From: Alteromonas hispanica
Lineage (GTDB): Bacteria; Pseudomonadota; Gammaproteobacteria; Enterobacterales; Alteromonadaceae
Direction: 5' to 3'
DNA: 64,000 nt
Assembly (NCBI RefSeq): GCF_010500915.1
Contig: NZ_JAAAWP010000008.1
Location: 1 to 64,000 of the forward strand
Shown here: positions 46,708 to 56,832 of the stretch, one piece after another
Position numbering within the stretch: the stretch's first letter is position 1
Layout: each line of letters begins with the position of its first letter
The notes under the pieces: generated by a model
What the model was told of the DNA's origin: nothing
The model's database searches: none
What the model saw: only the letters and a program-made list of their open reading frames with translations
Position numbers and translations under genes: made by a program

Positions 46708-46779
46708 ATGAAAAAGATTCTAGCGATTCGCACCACCATGATGTTTATTACCACCTTAAATAGGGCGGCCGGTGACTAG
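46708..46779 (+). CDS. thrL: thr operon leader peptide
   Basis: A 23-residue ORF starting MKKILAIRTTMMFITTLNR and ending at TAG 46777-46779. Four Thr codons (all ACC, in two pairs) and three Ile codons (ATT) occur within the first 16 residues, as in enteric thrL, where both charged tRNAs control attenuation. A terminator hairpin follows 23 bases later and thrA starts 91 bases after the stop. It was found by reading the leader and is too short for usual gene callers. Confidence 0.9.
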   Translation: MKKILAIRTTMMFITTLNRAAGD

Positions 46780-46802
46780 TGCAAATACGCAAAAGACAAC
46801 GA

Positions 46803-46834
46803 AAGCCCGCCTCAAACAGAGCGGGCTTTTTTTT
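46803..46834 (+). terminator. thr operon attenuator
   Basis: Stem AAGCCCGC / GCGGGCTT with a ten-base loop, followed by a run of T to 46834. It is located between thrL and thrA. When the leader ribosome stalls at Thr/Ile codons, an alternative fold should prevent it forming; the GGGCGGCCGG at 46763-46772 is a candidate competing strand. Confidence 0.9.
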
Positions 46835-46870
46835 ACACGTTTTAGCATGCGCAACCTTAAGGAGTAGCAT

Positions 46871-49336
46871 ATGAAAGTCTTAAAGTTTGGAGGGTCTTCT
46901 CTTGCCGATGCACCGCGTTATTTGCGGGTTACAGAGATTAGCATGGACACTCACCAAACCGACGGTGCTGCCGTAGTTCTCTCGGCCCCCAAAGGCGTAA
47001 CCAACGCACTTTCTCTATTGTGCGAACAAGCAGCAGCGGGTGAAGACTTTCAGCCATTACTCGATAAGTTAAACGCGACAGTAACCGGTATCGCGAATAG
47101 TTTAAATGAAGAATTAGATGGCTTTGAATACAACAGCGTTATTGCGTTTATTGACAGCCATTTAGCAGTATTGAAAAAACATTTGCAGGGCATCAATCTA
47201 CTAGGTGTTGCACCTGACAATGTAGCAGCGGGCATATTGAGTATTGGCGAGTACATCTCTGTGACGCTATTCAGTGCCATACTTTCTGCCAAAGGTGTAA
47301 AAAATCGCATTATCGACCCGGTAACCTACATTCTTGCTGACGGTGAGTATCTAGACAGTATTGCCGACGTAGCATTGAGTAAAGCAAGATTTACCGATGT
47401 TCCAGTTGATGGCAGTGAATTTTTAATCATGCCTGGGTTTGTTGCGGCGAATGAAGAAGGCCAGAAAGTAACCTTGGGTCGCAACGGCTCAGACTATTCA
47501 GCCGCTATTTTGGCTGCGTGCATCGATGCAAGCTGCTGTGAAATTTGGACTGACGTAGATGGCGTCTACAATGCTGATCCTAACCAAGTTGAGGGCGCAG
47601 TTTTACTCGACAAGCTTACGTATCAGGAAGCCATGGAGCTTTCCTACTTCGGCGCAAAAGTGCTGCACCCTAAAACAATAGGCCCTATTGCTCAGCACCA
47701 TATACCATGCCTTATTCGCAATACGCTAAATCCTGCTGCTCCTGGCACCTTGATCAGCAATGAGAAAAGTGAAAAATGGACATCGGTTAAAGGGATATCT
47801 CAGCTTGATAACGTCACCATGTTCAACGTTGCAGGCCCCGGTTTAAAAGGCATGGTGGGTATGGCAAGTCGCGTATTCGAAGTGATGTCGAATGCCAACA
47901 TATCTATTAGTTTAATCACGCAGTCGTCGTCTGAGTACTCAATTAGTTTTTGTATTCAAAGCAAAGACGCCAACAAAGCGCTAAATTTATTAGAAGACGC
48001 GTTTGCACTAGAGTTACAAAATCAGTTGCTTGACCCTATTGAAGTACGTCACGACTTAGCCATAGTTACGCTAGTGGGTGATGGTATGCGCCAAACCAAA
48101 GGGCTTGCAGCGCGTTTCTTTAACTCTTTAGCTCAGGCGAGAGTGAATAACGTAGCAATAGCACAGGGGTCTTCAGAGCGCTCTATTTCTACCGTTATAG
48201 AAAGCAAACGAGCGAAAAAAGCGGTGAAAGTTATTCATCAAAATTTCTTCTCAGACAGACATACCATTGATGTCTTTCTTGTAGGATGCGGAAATGTAGG
48301 CAGTGAGTTGTTGGCGCAAATTGCCAAGCAGCAGCCAGCTTTATTAGCGCGAAACGTGCAGCTTCGTGTTTACGGCATGGCAAACAGCCGCAAACTGCTG
48401 CTTAACAGTCAGGGTATTGATTTGAGCAGCGACTGGAAAGCGGCATTAGAAGCTGCTGGCGAAGGTTTAAGTGTTGAGCGTCTCTATCAATTTGTGAATG
48501 ACAATAGTCTGGTAAACCCAGTTATTGTTGACTGCACTAGTCATGAAGCCATAGCTAACCAATACGTAGATATGATGGAAAGCGGATTCCACGTTGTTAC
48601 GCCGAATAAAAAGGCCAACACATCAGCAATGGAATACTACCGCAAACTTCGTAAAACAGCACAAGCAACAAACCGTCAATATCTTTATGAAACAACGGTA
48701 GGCGCAGGCTTGCCAGTTATTGATAACCTGCAAAAATTATTTAGTGCGGGCGACGTATTACACAGATTCGAGGGCATATTGTCAGGTAGCCTTTCTTATG
48801 TTTTCGGTAAGCTAGAAGAAGGGATGACGCTGTCTCAAGCGACAGAAACAGCAAAGAAAAACGGCTTCACTGAACCAGACCCAAGAGATGACCTTAGCGG
48901 AATGGATGTGGCGCGTAAGTTACTCATAATGGCGCGTGAGGCCGACTTGGCACTTGAACTAAGTGATATAGAAATAGAGTCGGTACTGCCATCTGGGTTT
49001 GCAGAAACCTGCTCAGTAGATGAATTCATGGCTCAACTGCCAGAACTAGACAGCGAATTTGCCAAGCGCGTTGAAAGTGCTAAGTCTGAAGGAAAGGTAT
49101 TGCGCTACATTGGCAGTATCGAAGATGGGAAATGTAAGGTAAGTATTCAAGCTGTACCCGCAAGCAACCCGCTTTCACAAGTAAAAGACGGTGAGAACGC
49201 GCTCGCTATTAACAGTGATTACTATAATCCTATTCCTTATGTAATTCGCGGCTATGGCGCAGGCGGTACAGTAACTGCCGCGGGTGTGTTTGCAGATATT
49301 CTGCGCACTATGCCATGGAAACAAATGGCTTACTGA
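46871..49336 (+). CDS. thrA: Bifunctional aspartokinase I / homoserine dehydrogenase I
   Basis: Catalyses the first and third steps from aspartate to threonine. The 821 residues carry an aspartokinase domain (1-290: VLKFGGSSLADAPRYLRV, DYSAAILA, EIWTDVDGVYNADP), two ACT regulatory domains (about 315-460, with GMVGMASRVFEVMSNANISI and the second at ARVNNVAIAQGSSERSIS) and a homoserine dehydrogenase domain (465-820: FLVGCGNVGSELL, TPNKKAN, YETTVGAGLPVI, GILSGSLSYVF). The ACT domains are expected to bind threonine for feedback inhibition. AAGGAG precedes the ATG. It is the first structural gene of thrABC. Confidence 0.97.
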   Translation: MKVLKFGGSSLADAPRYLRVTEISMDTHQTDGAAVVLSAPKGVTNALSLLCEQAAAGEDFQPLLDKLNATVTGIANSLNEELDGFEYNSVIAFIDSHLAVLKKHLQGINLLGVAPDNVAAGILSIGEYISVTLFSAILSAKGVKNRIIDPVTYILADGEYLDSIADVALSKARFTDVPVDGSEFLIMPGFVAANEEGQKVTLGRNGSDYSAAILAACIDASCCEIWTDVDGVYNADPNQVEGAVLLDKLTYQEAMELSYFGAKVLHPKTIGPIAQHHIPCLIRNTLNPAAPGTLISNEKSEKWTSVKGISQLDNVTMFNVAGPGLKGMVGMASRVFEVMSNANISISLITQSSSEYSISFCIQSKDANKALNLLEDAFALELQNQLLDPIEVRHDLAIVTLVGDGMRQTKGLAARFFNSLAQARVNNVAIAQGSSERSISTVIESKRAKKAVKVIHQNFFSDRHTIDVFLVGCGNVGSELLAQIAKQQPALLARNVQLRVYGMANSRKLLLNSQGIDLSSDWKAALEAAGEGLSVERLYQFVNDNSLVNPVIVDCTSHEAIANQYVDMMESGFHVVTPNKKANTSAMEYYRKLRKTAQATNRQYLYETTVGAGLPVIDNLQKLFSAGDVLHRFEGILSGSLSYVFGKLEEGMTLSQATETAKKNGFTEPDPRDDLSGMDVARKLLIMAREADLALELSDIEIESVLPSGFAETCSVDEFMAQLPELDSEFAKRVESAKSEGKVLRYIGSIEDGKCKVSIQAVPASNPLSQVKDGENALAINSDYYNPIPYVIRGYGAGGTVTAAGVFADILRTMPWKQMAY

Positions 49337-49339
49337 GTG

Positions 49340-49391
49340 TTTAAACGAAGCATTTAAACAGAGCATTTAAACAAAGCTTTTAAAAAGAGTT
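49340..49391 (+). repeat. Four tandem 13-base repeats between thrA and thrB
   Basis: Units TTTAAACGAAGCA, TTTAAACAGAGCA, TTTAAACAAAGCT and TTTAAAAAGAGTT follow each other exactly from 49340 to 49391, starting just after the thrA stop and ending eight bases before the thrB ATG. In enterics thrA and thrB are almost adjacent, so this is an added AT-rich spacer. Confidence 0.85.
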
Positions 49392-49398
49392 TTTTAAT

Positions 49399-50349
49399 AT
49401 GAAAGTAATTCGCGCTTATGCGCCAGCTTCAATAGGTAACGTCAGTCTCGGTTTTGATGTTCTTGGCGCTGCCCTTGCACCCGTCGACGGCACTAGACTG
49501 GGTGATGAAGTAGAAATAGCATCTGCAGAGCAGTTTTCTCTTGAAACTGTTGGTGCGTTTGCGCACAAATTGCCCGGCGACGCAGACAGTAATATTGTCA
49601 CCAAGTGCTATTATTACTTCTGCGAAAAAATGAAGAGTGAGGGCCGTCAGTTATCACCTGTTGCCATTACTTTGCATAAAAATCTTCCTATTGGCAGCGG
49701 GCTTGGCTCGAGTGCAAGCTCCATCGTCGCTGCTTTTGCGGGGCTTAATGCTTACTTTGATAGTCCATTTGACGACAACACTCTACTTACTATGATGGGG
49801 GAGTTAGAGGGGCAGATAAGCGGCAGCATTCATTATGACAATGTGGCGCCATGTTTTCTTGGCGGCATGACGCTGATGACGGGAGCTACCTCTCCGGTAA
49901 CCCTGTCATTACCCCTTAATGATGAATGGTATTATGCAATATGCTATTCAGGAATTAGTGTGTCGACCGCGGCGGCAAGAGATATTCTTCCCAAGCAGGT
50001 GGATATGTCAACTGCACTCACATTTGGAAGACAGCTTGGCGTATTTGTACATGCACTTCATGCAGGTGAGTTTTCACTTGCCGCATCGGTAATGAAAGAT
50101 GTGATTGCAGAGCCGTATAGAAAATCTTTGCTTCCAGGGTTTGACGAAGCTAGAGCATATAGCGACAGTGAGGGAGCATTGGCGTTTGGTATTTCTGGCT
50201 CTGGGCCAACCGTATTCGCAGTATGCAATAGTAAGGCGCAAGCTGAAAAAATAGCGGACTATTTGAGTTCAAATTACATACAAAATGAAGATGGTTTTAG
50301 CCATGTGTGTCAGGTTCCTAAGCTCGGTACACTTATCACTAGTGAGTAA
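49399..50349 (+). CDS. thrB: Homoserine kinase ThrB
   Basis: Phosphorylates homoserine to O-phosphohomoserine. The 316-residue GHMP kinase has the N-terminal motif YAPASIGNVSLGFDVLGAAL, the phosphate-binding loop PIGSGLGSSASSIVAAFAG (about 94-112) and the C-terminal GISGSGPTVFAV. The length and motifs are as in E. coli ThrB. It lies 62 bases after thrA, the space being filled with tandem repeats, and 61 bases before thrC. Confidence 0.97.
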   Translation: MKVIRAYAPASIGNVSLGFDVLGAALAPVDGTRLGDEVEIASAEQFSLETVGAFAHKLPGDADSNIVTKCYYYFCEKMKSEGRQLSPVAITLHKNLPIGSGLGSSASSIVAAFAGLNAYFDSPFDDNTLLTMMGELEGQISGSIHYDNVAPCFLGGMTLMTGATSPVTLSLPLNDEWYYAICYSGISVSTAAARDILPKQVDMSTALTFGRQLGVFVHALHAGEFSLAASVMKDVIAEPYRKSLLPGFDEARAYSDSEGALAFGISGSGPTVFAVCNSKAQAEKIADYLSSNYIQNEDGFSHVCQVPKLGTLITSE

Positions 50350-50410
50350 TTGCAGTAGGCTGGACGCAGCGCCTATTTAGGCGCACTAAGAATTAATAAA
50401 GGTAAAGAAA

Positions 50411-51697
50411 GTGGAATTGGTAAATTTAAAAGACGCATCAGACACGGCAAGTTTTGCAGAAGCAGTAAAACGAGGCTTAGGTAAAAACCAAGGCCTGTAT
50501 TTCCCTGAAACAATTCCAGCGCTAGACGACATAGGTGGTCTACTGGAGAAGCCCTTCGTTGAGCGTAGTATAGAAGTATTACGCACGCTTATTGGCGATG
50601 AACTAGAAGAAGGCGAGCTTAATGCTATTGTTGAGACCGCATTCTCATTTGGCGCACCGGTAGAAAAAGTGAATGACAATGTGTATTCACTCGAACTTTT
50701 CCATGGTCCCACACTGGCGTTTAAAGATTTTGGCGGGCGCTTTATGGCGCAAACCTTATCTCGCATTAGTGAGGGTAAGCCAATCACCATTTTAACCGCT
50801 ACCTCAGGGGATACTGGTGCTGCCGTTGCTCATGCGTTCCACGGCATTGATAATATCAACGTGGTAATTTTGTTCCCCAAAGATAAGATAAGCAAACTAC
50901 AAGAAAAGCTATTTACTACGTTGGGCGACAATATTCATACAGTTGCGGTAGAAGCCGACTTTGACGCCTGTCAATCACTGGTTAAAACTGCTTTTGACGA
51001 CCCGGACGTGCGTGAAGGTTTGCATCTTAACTCTGCAAACTCTATCAATATAAGCCGGTTACTTGCTCAGGTTTGTTACTACTTTGAAGCGATGAGTCAA
51101 CTTCCAAAAGAAAAACGCGATCAGGTGGTAATTTCTGTACCAAGCGGTAATTTTGGTAACTTAACTGCTGGCATGATTGCTAAAGCGATGGGCTTACCGA
51201 TAAAACGCTTCATTGCTGCCACCAATTTGAATGATACGGTTCCGCGCTACTTAAAAACTGGTGAGTGGGATCCTAAATCTACCGTTGCGACTATCTCAAA
51301 TGCAATGGACGTAAGTCAGCCCAATAACTGGCCCCGTATCGAAGCGCTTATTGAGCGTGGATATATCGACAAAGCCTGTTTAAAAGGCGAAATGGTTGAT
51401 GAAGAGTATACTCAGTTGGCTATGCGTCAGTTAGCACAGCAGGGTTACACTAGTGAGCCTCACGCTGCTATTGCTTATCGTGCAGTAAGTCACGATTTAG
51501 AAGAGGGTGAAATTGGCCTGTTCTTAGGTACGGCACACCCTGCAAAATTCCGTGAAACTGTAGAAAATGTGTTGGGCAACCCAATAAGCTTGCCAAAGCC
51601 TCTTGCTGATGTTGCGGGCGAAGATAGCTTAGCAGTGGATTTGCCGGCGTCTTACGAGGCGTTGAAACAGCACATGATGAGCCTTTTAAAACCATGA
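50411..51697 (+). CDS. thrC: Threonine synthase ThrC
   Basis: A PLP enzyme that converts O-phosphohomoserine to threonine. It has 428 residues, the short gammaproteobacterial type. The PLP lysine is in [13 protein letters not shown] (about 97-109) and the phosphate-binding loop is [15 protein letters not shown]. Further motifs are [13 protein letters not shown] and [19 protein letters not shown]. The start is GTG at 50411, with AAAGAAAG upstream. Its TGA overlaps the ung start, so ung may be co-transcribed with the thr operon. Confidence 0.96.
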   Translation: MELVNLKDASDTASFAEAVKRGLGKNQGLYFPETIPALDDIGGLLEKPFVERSIEVLRTLIGDELEEGELNAIVETAFSFGAPVEKVNDNVYSLELFHGPTLAFKDFGGRFMAQTLSRISEGKPITILTATSGDTGAAVAHAFHGIDNINVVILFPKDKISKLQEKLFTTLGDNIHTVAVEADFDACQSLVKTAFDDPDVREGLHLNSANSINISRLLAQVCYYFEAMSQLPKEKRDQVVISVPSGNFGNLTAGMIAKAMGLPIKRFIAATNLNDTVPRYLKTGEWDPKSTVATISNAMDVSQPNNWPRIEALIERGYIDKACLKGEMVDEEYTQLAMRQLAQQGYTSEPHAAIAYRAVSHDLEEGEIGLFLGTAHPAKFRETVENVLGNPISLPKPLADVAGEDSLAVDLPASYEALKQHMMSLLKP

Positions 51698-52353
51698 TGA
51701 CATGGACTGAGGAATTAGCAGACGAGAAGGCAAAACCTTATTTTCGAGAGTTGATGCTACAGGTTCAGGCAGAAAGAGAGGCGGGTAAAATTATATACCC
51801 GCCTAAAGAAGACGTGTTTACTGCATTTTCAATAACCGCATTGGAAGACGTTCGAGTTGTAATATTAGGTCAAGATCCCTATCACGGTCCTAATCAGGCA
51901 CATGGGTTGTGTTTCTCGGTTTTACCCGGGGTAAAAATTCCTCCTTCTTTAAAGAATATATACAAAGAACTGGCTAGCGACATAGAAGGCTTTGTAATTC
52001 CCAACCACGGAAATTTGTTGTCGTGGGCACAGCAGGGCGTATTGTTATTAAATACTGTGCTTACTGTTGAACAAGGTAAAGCACACAGTCATGCAAAGTG
52101 GGGGTGGGAAACCTTCACCGATAAAGTGATAGATGCAGTAAATGAACACCGCGAGGGTGTTGTGTTTTTACTGTGGGGAAGTCACGCACAAAGAAAAGGC
52201 GGCAGCATAAACAAAGAAAAGCACTGTGTTTTGCACGCACCACATCCTTCTCCGCTTTCTGCGCACAGAGGTTTTTTCGGCAGCCGGCCGTTCAGCCAAA
52301 CCAATCAGTTTCTTGCACAGGCGGGCAAACCGCCTATTCAATGGCAAGTATAG
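51694..52353 (+). CDS. ung: Uracil-DNA glycosylase
   Basis: Removes uracil from DNA as the first step of base excision repair. The 219-residue protein has the catalytic water-activating motif [18 protein letters not shown] (D61 in this numbering) and the minor-groove loop [13 protein letters not shown] near 182-194. The conserved [17 protein letters not shown] lies between. It starts with ATGATG overlapping the thrC stop; either Met can be the start. A strong terminator follows. Confidence 0.97.
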   Translation: MMTWTEELADEKAKPYFRELMLQVQAEREAGKIIYPPKEDVFTAFSITALEDVRVVILGQDPYHGPNQAHGLCFSVLPGVKIPPSLKNIYKELASDIEGFVIPNHGNLLSWAQQGVLLLNTVLTVEQGKAHSHAKWGWETFTDKVIDAVNEHREGVVFLLWGSHAQRKGGSINKEKHCVLHAPHPSPLSAHRGFFGSRPFSQTNQFLAQAGKPPIQWQV

Positions 52354-52375
52354 CGTTTAATCGCGCCTAAAAAGA

Positions 52376-52407
52376 AAAAAGCCGCCTGATTTCTCAGGCG
52401 GCTTTTT
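52376..52407. terminator. Shared terminator of ung and the DUF3545 gene
   Basis: AAAAAGCCGCCTGA / TCAGGCGGCTTTTT, a perfect 14-base stem with a TTTC loop. It sits between the convergent ung and DUF3545 genes and has A and T runs on both sides. Confidence 0.93.
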
Positions 52408-52408
52408 G

Positions 52409-52585
52409 TTATCTTTCTAGTGTTTCAAGTTCGTACTCAAAACCACAGTCTAACTCAGCGAGTTCTTTTTCTAATTTGTATCGATCCTGTAGCGCTTCGA
52501 TTTCTCTCCACTTTCTTTTTTTGCTTTTTGTTTTTGCTGGACTTGCTTCGATGTCTAACATGGCAAATAGATCTGATTTATCCAT
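52409..52585 (-). CDS. DUF3545 small protein
   Basis: A 58-residue gene missed by length cut-offs. It starts MDKSDLFAMLDIEASPAK, followed by a basic stretch KTKSKKRKWREIEAL and an acidic coiled tail ending ELETLER. The segment KKRKWREIEALQDRYKLEKE (exactly 20 residues) is the core of DUF3545 proteins of marine gammaproteobacteria. AAGGAG lies just before the ATG. The function is unknown. The charged helix with a KRKWREIE core suggests nucleic-acid or protein binding. It is convergent with ung. Confidence 0.88.
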   Translation of the reverse strand: MDKSDLFAMLDIEASPAKTKSKKRKWREIEALQDRYKLEKELAELDCGFEYELETLER

Positions 52586-52819
52586 TGGGATCTCCTTTTT
52601 ACACCACTACAACTAATACAGAGCAATTTAGTAATTTCCCTCTGTACATTTTTTATCACAGCCGACACCAAAATAAAATAGTTTTGTTTACCTTTTATTA
52701 ACAATGTGTGGCAGTTTTATGAAACGGCTAAGGAACGTCAGACATAAGGCAGCTTTATAAACTGTATTAATAATGCCCGGATTGGCTTTAACAACTCGGA
52801 CACTAATTGATACGACCAA

Positions 52820-52850
52820 CAAAAAACGGCCGGGGGTAAGCCGGCCGTTC
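52820..52850 (-). terminator. Terminator of the tal-pgi operon
   Basis: Perfect stem AACGGCCGG / CCGGCCGTT with a seven-base loop and, on the minus strand, a TTTTTT tail. It is 50 bases past the pgi stop. The remaining 230 bases up to the DUF3545 start show nothing recognisable. Confidence 0.9.
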
Positions 52851-52899
52851 AGTTTGTTTATTGCACCAAATGGGGATGATTTTCTATCCCCTATTTTCC

Positions 52900-54549
52900 T
52901 TATTTTGGTGCATTCGCTGCTCTGAATTTAGCAATCAACTGTTGTGTAGAAGCGTCGAAATCGTCTTTGCTCGCTTCACCTTGAATGCCTGCAAGTACTT
53001 GGTTTCCTAGTACTTTACCTAACTCTACGCCCCATTGGTCGAACGAGTTAAGGTTCCAGATAACGCCCTGAACGAATACCTTATGTTCATACATTGCAAC
53101 CAACGCGCCAAGAGTTTTGGGCGTTAGGCTGTCGAACAGAAAAGTATTGCTGGGTTTGTTCCCTGGCATTGTTTTATGTGCCGCCAAGCGTTTGCGTTCA
53201 GCATCATCCAAACCTTTACCATCTAGGTCTGCATAACAGGCGTCGAAGGATTTACCCTGCATAAGAGCTTGAGTTTGACCAAAGCAGTTAGAAGCAAGCA
53301 TAGCGTGGTGGGTATCATCTTGGTTCGGCACGTTTAATGGCAACATAAAGTCGGCAGGAATAATGCCCGAGCCTTGGTGAATTAGCTGATGAAAGCTGTG
53401 TTGGCCATTGGTTCCTTCACTGCCCCAAATTATAGGGCCTGTAGGGTAATCAACACTATCTCCAGCCTGAGTGACCTCTTTACCATTACTTTCCATATCA
53501 AGCTGCTGAACGTAAGCCGGTAAGCCGCGAAGATAGTGGTAGTAGGGCAGTAATACGTGAGACTGTGCGTCGAAGAAGTTGCGATACCATACGCCTAACA
53601 AAGCGAGAAGTACCGGCATGTTTTCTTCAAGTGGTGCTGTTGTGAAATGGGTATCCATTTCAAAAGCACCTTCAAGCAATGCCTTAAAGTTGTCAAAACC
53701 CAATGCCAGTGAAATAGGTAGGCCAATAGCCGACCATAACGAGTAACGTCCACCAACCCAGTCCCACATTGGAAAGATGTTATCTTCACTGATACCGAAG
53801 TCGGTGGCTGCTTTAACGTTAGATGATACCGCCACAAAGTGTTTAGCAATGTCTTGTTGCGTGCCACCGGACTTTAAGAACCAATCTTTGGCCGTTAGCG
53901 TATTCTGCAGCGTTTCTTGCGTAGTAAATGACTTTGAAGACATCACAACTAAGGTTTCTTCAAAATTCAGACCTGAAAGCACATCGTGAATATGGCAGCC
54001 ATCTACGTTAGCAACAAAATGCACTTTTACGGCATCAACAGTGTGAGGTTTTAGCGCCTCAGTCATGATTTTAGGGCCTAGAAAAGAGCCGCCAATACCA
54101 ATAGCAACAATATGCTTGATTGGTTTTCCTGTGTAACCTTTGTGCTCGCCGCTGTGAATAGACTCGGTAAAGCCTTTCATTTTTTCAAGCGTTGCATGAA
54201 CTTCAGGCATCACATCCTTGCCGTCTACCATAACAGGGCGGTCAGAGAAATTACGCAGCGCGGTGTGCAATACGGCACGACCCTCGGTAGAGTTAATTTG
54301 CTCGCCCTCGAACATGTTAGTTCGAATGGTTTCAATATTACATGCACGAGCAAGGTCGAAAAGAGAGGAAAGCGCGGCTTCGTTAACTCGGTTTTTAGAG
54401 TAATCGAGATATATTCCGCATGCGCTAAGACTCATTTTTTCAGCGCGTTCACCATCAGATGCAAACCAGTCGCGCATGTGAGCGCTTTTAACGGACTCTG
54501 CAATTTTACTTAGCTCTTTCCATTCAGGAAGTGATGTTAATACACTCAT
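52900..54549 (-). CDS. pgi: Glucose-6-phosphate isomerase
   Basis: Interconverts glucose-6-phosphate and fructose-6-phosphate. It is 549 residues, the same as E. coli Pgi. Motifs are [17 protein letters not shown] (sugar phosphate site), [14 protein letters not shown], the family signature [20 protein letters not shown] and [18 protein letters not shown] with the active-site glutamate and histidine. The ATG at 54549 gives the standard N terminus; the seven extra codons upstream overlap the tal end. It lies 13 bases after tal and is co-transcribed with it. Confidence 0.97.
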   Translation of the reverse strand: MSVLTSLPEWKELSKIAESVKSAHMRDWFASDGERAEKMSLSACGIYLDYSKNRVNEAALSSLFDLARACNIETIRTNMFEGEQINSTEGRAVLHTALRNFSDRPVMVDGKDVMPEVHATLEKMKGFTESIHSGEHKGYTGKPIKHIVAIGIGGSFLGPKIMTEALKPHTVDAVKVHFVANVDGCHIHDVLSGLNFEETLVVMSSKSFTTQETLQNTLTAKDWFLKSGGTQQDIAKHFVAVSSNVKAATDFGISEDNIFPMWDWVGGRYSLWSAIGLPISLALGFDNFKALLEGAFEMDTHFTTAPLEENMPVLLALLGVWYRNFFDAQSHVLLPYYHYLRGLPAYVQQLDMESNGKEVTQAGDSVDYPTGPIIWGSEGTNGQHSFHQLIHQGSGIIPADFMLPLNVPNQDDTHHAMLASNCFGQTQALMQGKSFDACYADLDGKGLDDAERKRLAAHKTMPGNKPSNTFLFDSLTPKTLGALVAMYEHKVFVQGVIWNLNSFDQWGVELGKVLGNQVLAGIQGEASKDDFDASTQQLIAKFRAANAPK

Positions 54550-54562
54550 CGTAGTCTGGTCC

Positions 54563-55522
54563 TTACGCATTCAGTTTTTCGCGAAGCAGAGTCTCAAGCT
54601 TATCTTGGTCTGCAGCAAAGTTACGGATACCTTCAGATAATTTTTCTGTCGCCATTGCGTCTTGGTTCATGTCCCAACGGAACTCGCTCTCAGTTAGGCG
54701 AGGCCCTGGTGTTTTTGTCGCACCACCATCTTTGAGCATAACTTCTAACTCACCAGGCTCGTTTGCTAACTCTTCAAGTAACGCTGGGCTAATGGTTAGG
54801 CGATCGCAGCCAGCAAGGGCTTGAATTTCACCGATATTGCGGAAGCTTGCGCCCATAACAACTGTTTTGTAGCCGTGTTCTTTGTAGTAGTTATAAATGC
54901 TTGTTACTGATACTACCCCTGGGTCTTCACTGGCAGAGTATGACTCTTTACCGGTAGACTTTTTATACCAATCTAAAATACGGCCAACAAAAGGGGAAAT
55001 TAGGTATGCGCCCGCTTCAGCACATGCTCGTGCCTGAGCGAAGCTGAATAACAAGGTAAGGTTACACTGAATGCCTTTTTTCTCTAACGCTTCTGCAGCT
55101 TGAATGCCTTCCCATGTAGATGCAATTTTGATGAGAATACGAGACTTATCAATACCAGCGTCTTTGTATAGCTGAACCAAACGCTCTGCTTTTTCGATAG
55201 TGGCAGCGGTATCAAACGATAAGCGAGCATCAACTTCGGTAGAAATTCGCCCTGGAATCGTTCCTGAAATTTCTTTACCGATGGCTACGGCAAGTTTGTC
55301 CGACGCATCAACGAGCTGTTGCTCTGCGTCACTAGACTGTAATTTTGCCCATGCCACTGCGTCGTCAATCAAGCTTGCATATTGCGGTAGGCCAGCTGCT
55401 TTTAATAACAAAGACGGATTTGTTGTAGCGTCTACGGGCTGGTACTTTTTAATAGCGTCAATGTCACCGGTGTCGGCAACAACGGTAGTGATATCACGTA
55501 ACGATGCTAGCTGATTGCTCAT
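54563..55522 (-). CDS. tal: Transaldolase
   Basis: Transfers a dihydroxyacetone unit from sedoheptulose-7-phosphate to glyceraldehyde-3-phosphate in the pentose phosphate pathway. It has 319 residues, like TalB. The signature [13 protein letters not shown] lies at 31-43 and the Schiff-base lysine is K132 in [13 protein letters not shown]. It heads a two-gene operon with pgi and so links the pentose phosphate pathway to upper glycolysis. Confidence 0.97.
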   Translation of the reverse strand: MSNQLASLRDITTVVADTGDIDAIKKYQPVDATTNPSLLLKAAGLPQYASLIDDAVAWAKLQSSDAEQQLVDASDKLAVAIGKEISGTIPGRISTEVDARLSFDTAATIEKAERLVQLYKDAGIDKSRILIKIASTWEGIQAAEALEKKGIQCNLTLLFSFAQARACAEAGAYLISPFVGRILDWYKKSTGKESYSASEDPGVVSVTSIYNYYKEHGYKTVVMGASFRNIGEIQALAGCDRLTISPALLEELANEPGELEVMLKDGGATKTPGPRLTESEFRWDMNQDAMATEKLSEGIRNFAADQDKLETLLREKLNA

Positions 55523-55839
55523 AATTCTCTCTAATAGTCATTCAAAATTTGCACAACTTGCCAGAAGAGCAAGTTGACTAAAACGGTTCGTTTTTGCGTA
55601 TGTAGGGCGCTGACGTTTGATAACGTCAATTAATTTATAATTATGCACAGTTATATCAAAATCGCATGAATATTTATAGCGTATCAGCGCTAATTTACGG
55701 CTAATCGGATTTCTCTGTTAGCCCAATTGGTGTCTTTGTTCTCTGCCATTATTTTTTCCCATGACGGTGGTGATATACTTGCGCCATGTTGTTCAGCAAA
55801 TGCCGATAAGCATTGACTGCAAAAACCGAAGGAGTTTTC

Positions 55840-56616
55840 ATGTTAGTTGTAGTTTCCCCAGCAAAAAATCTTGATTTTGATACAGAAGTGCCGGTCAGCA
55901 CATATACTCAGCCAAGTATGATGGACGATACCACGCGCTTAATGGAAGTGTGCCGCACATTGTCGCCTGCAGATTTATCGTCACTGATGAAAATCAGCGA
56001 TAAGCTAGCAACATTAAATGCAAATCGGTTTGCTGAATTTTCCACTCCCTTCAATACAAACAATGCACGGCAAGCTATGTATGCGTTTAATGGCGACGTT
56101 TACACAGGGCTTGATGCATATTCGTTAGATGACGAGTCTGTAGCGTTTGCACAAGATCACTTAAGAATCTTATCTGGGCTGTATGGTCTTTTACGTCCGC
56201 TTGATCTAATGCAAGCCTACCGCTTGGAAATGGGGACGAAACTGTCTAACCCAGAGGGAAAAGACCTGTACGCATTTTGGGGCGACCGCATTACGAAAGT
56301 ACTCAATGAAGCCCTTAGTGCTCAAGGTGACAATGTGCTTATTAATTTGGCGTCTAATGAATATTTCAAAGCAGTAAAGAAAAAAGAATTAGACGGCATG
56401 GTGATTACGCCTACGTTCAAAGACTGCAAAAATGGTCAATATAAGATCATTAGCTTTTTCGCCAAAAAAGCGCGAGGCCTTATGGCGCGCTATATTATTG
56501 AGAACAAAGTAGCTGACGTGGACGGATTAAAAGCCTTCGATACTGATGGATATAGCTTCAGTGAAGAGCAAAGCTCCTCTACCGAGTTAGTATTTTTGCG
56601 TAATCAAGAGGCATAG
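55840..56616 (+). CDS. yaaA: Peroxide stress protein YaaA (DUF328)
   Basis: A 258-residue cytoplasmic protein that limits Fenton damage by lowering free iron in E. coli. The family start [13 protein letters not shown] is present, as are [24 protein letters not shown] (cited as [18 protein letters not shown]) and [12 protein letters not shown]. The ATG at 55840, with AAGGAG six bases upstream, is used in preference to the in-frame start nine codons earlier. In enterics yaaA is also near thr and tal genes, and here it is divergent from tal. A terminator follows. Confidence 0.94.
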   Translation: MLVVVSPAKNLDFDTEVPVSTYTQPSMMDDTTRLMEVCRTLSPADLSSLMKISDKLATLNANRFAEFSTPFNTNNARQAMYAFNGDVYTGLDAYSLDDESVAFAQDHLRILSGLYGLLRPLDLMQAYRLEMGTKLSNPEGKDLYAFWGDRITKVLNEALSAQGDNVLINLASNEYFKAVKKKELDGMVITPTFKDCKNGQYKIISFFAKKARGLMARYIIENKVADVDGLKAFDTDGYSFSEEQSSSTELVFLRNQEA

Positions 56617-56700
56617 TAATAACTGGGTCTGCTCAGATCTTAACAAGTGCGAAGTTTTGCTGCTGATAGACTTCTCTTTATCAAACACGAGAATTGAATA

Positions 56701-56734
56701 GCCCTTTTGCTTTCCCAGTAAAAGGGCTTTTTTT
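56701..56734 (+). terminator. Terminator after yaaA
   Basis: Stem GCCCTTTT / AAAAGGGC with an eleven-base loop and seven T. Confidence 0.88.
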
Positions 56735-56832
56735 AGCGCTGTCATTTTCTTGTAGTATGTTGTTTATACCTTTATTGTTTGTTTTTCCCCCTGTCCTAAA
56801 AGACAGTTTCTATAAATAAACAGGAAAGTTTA

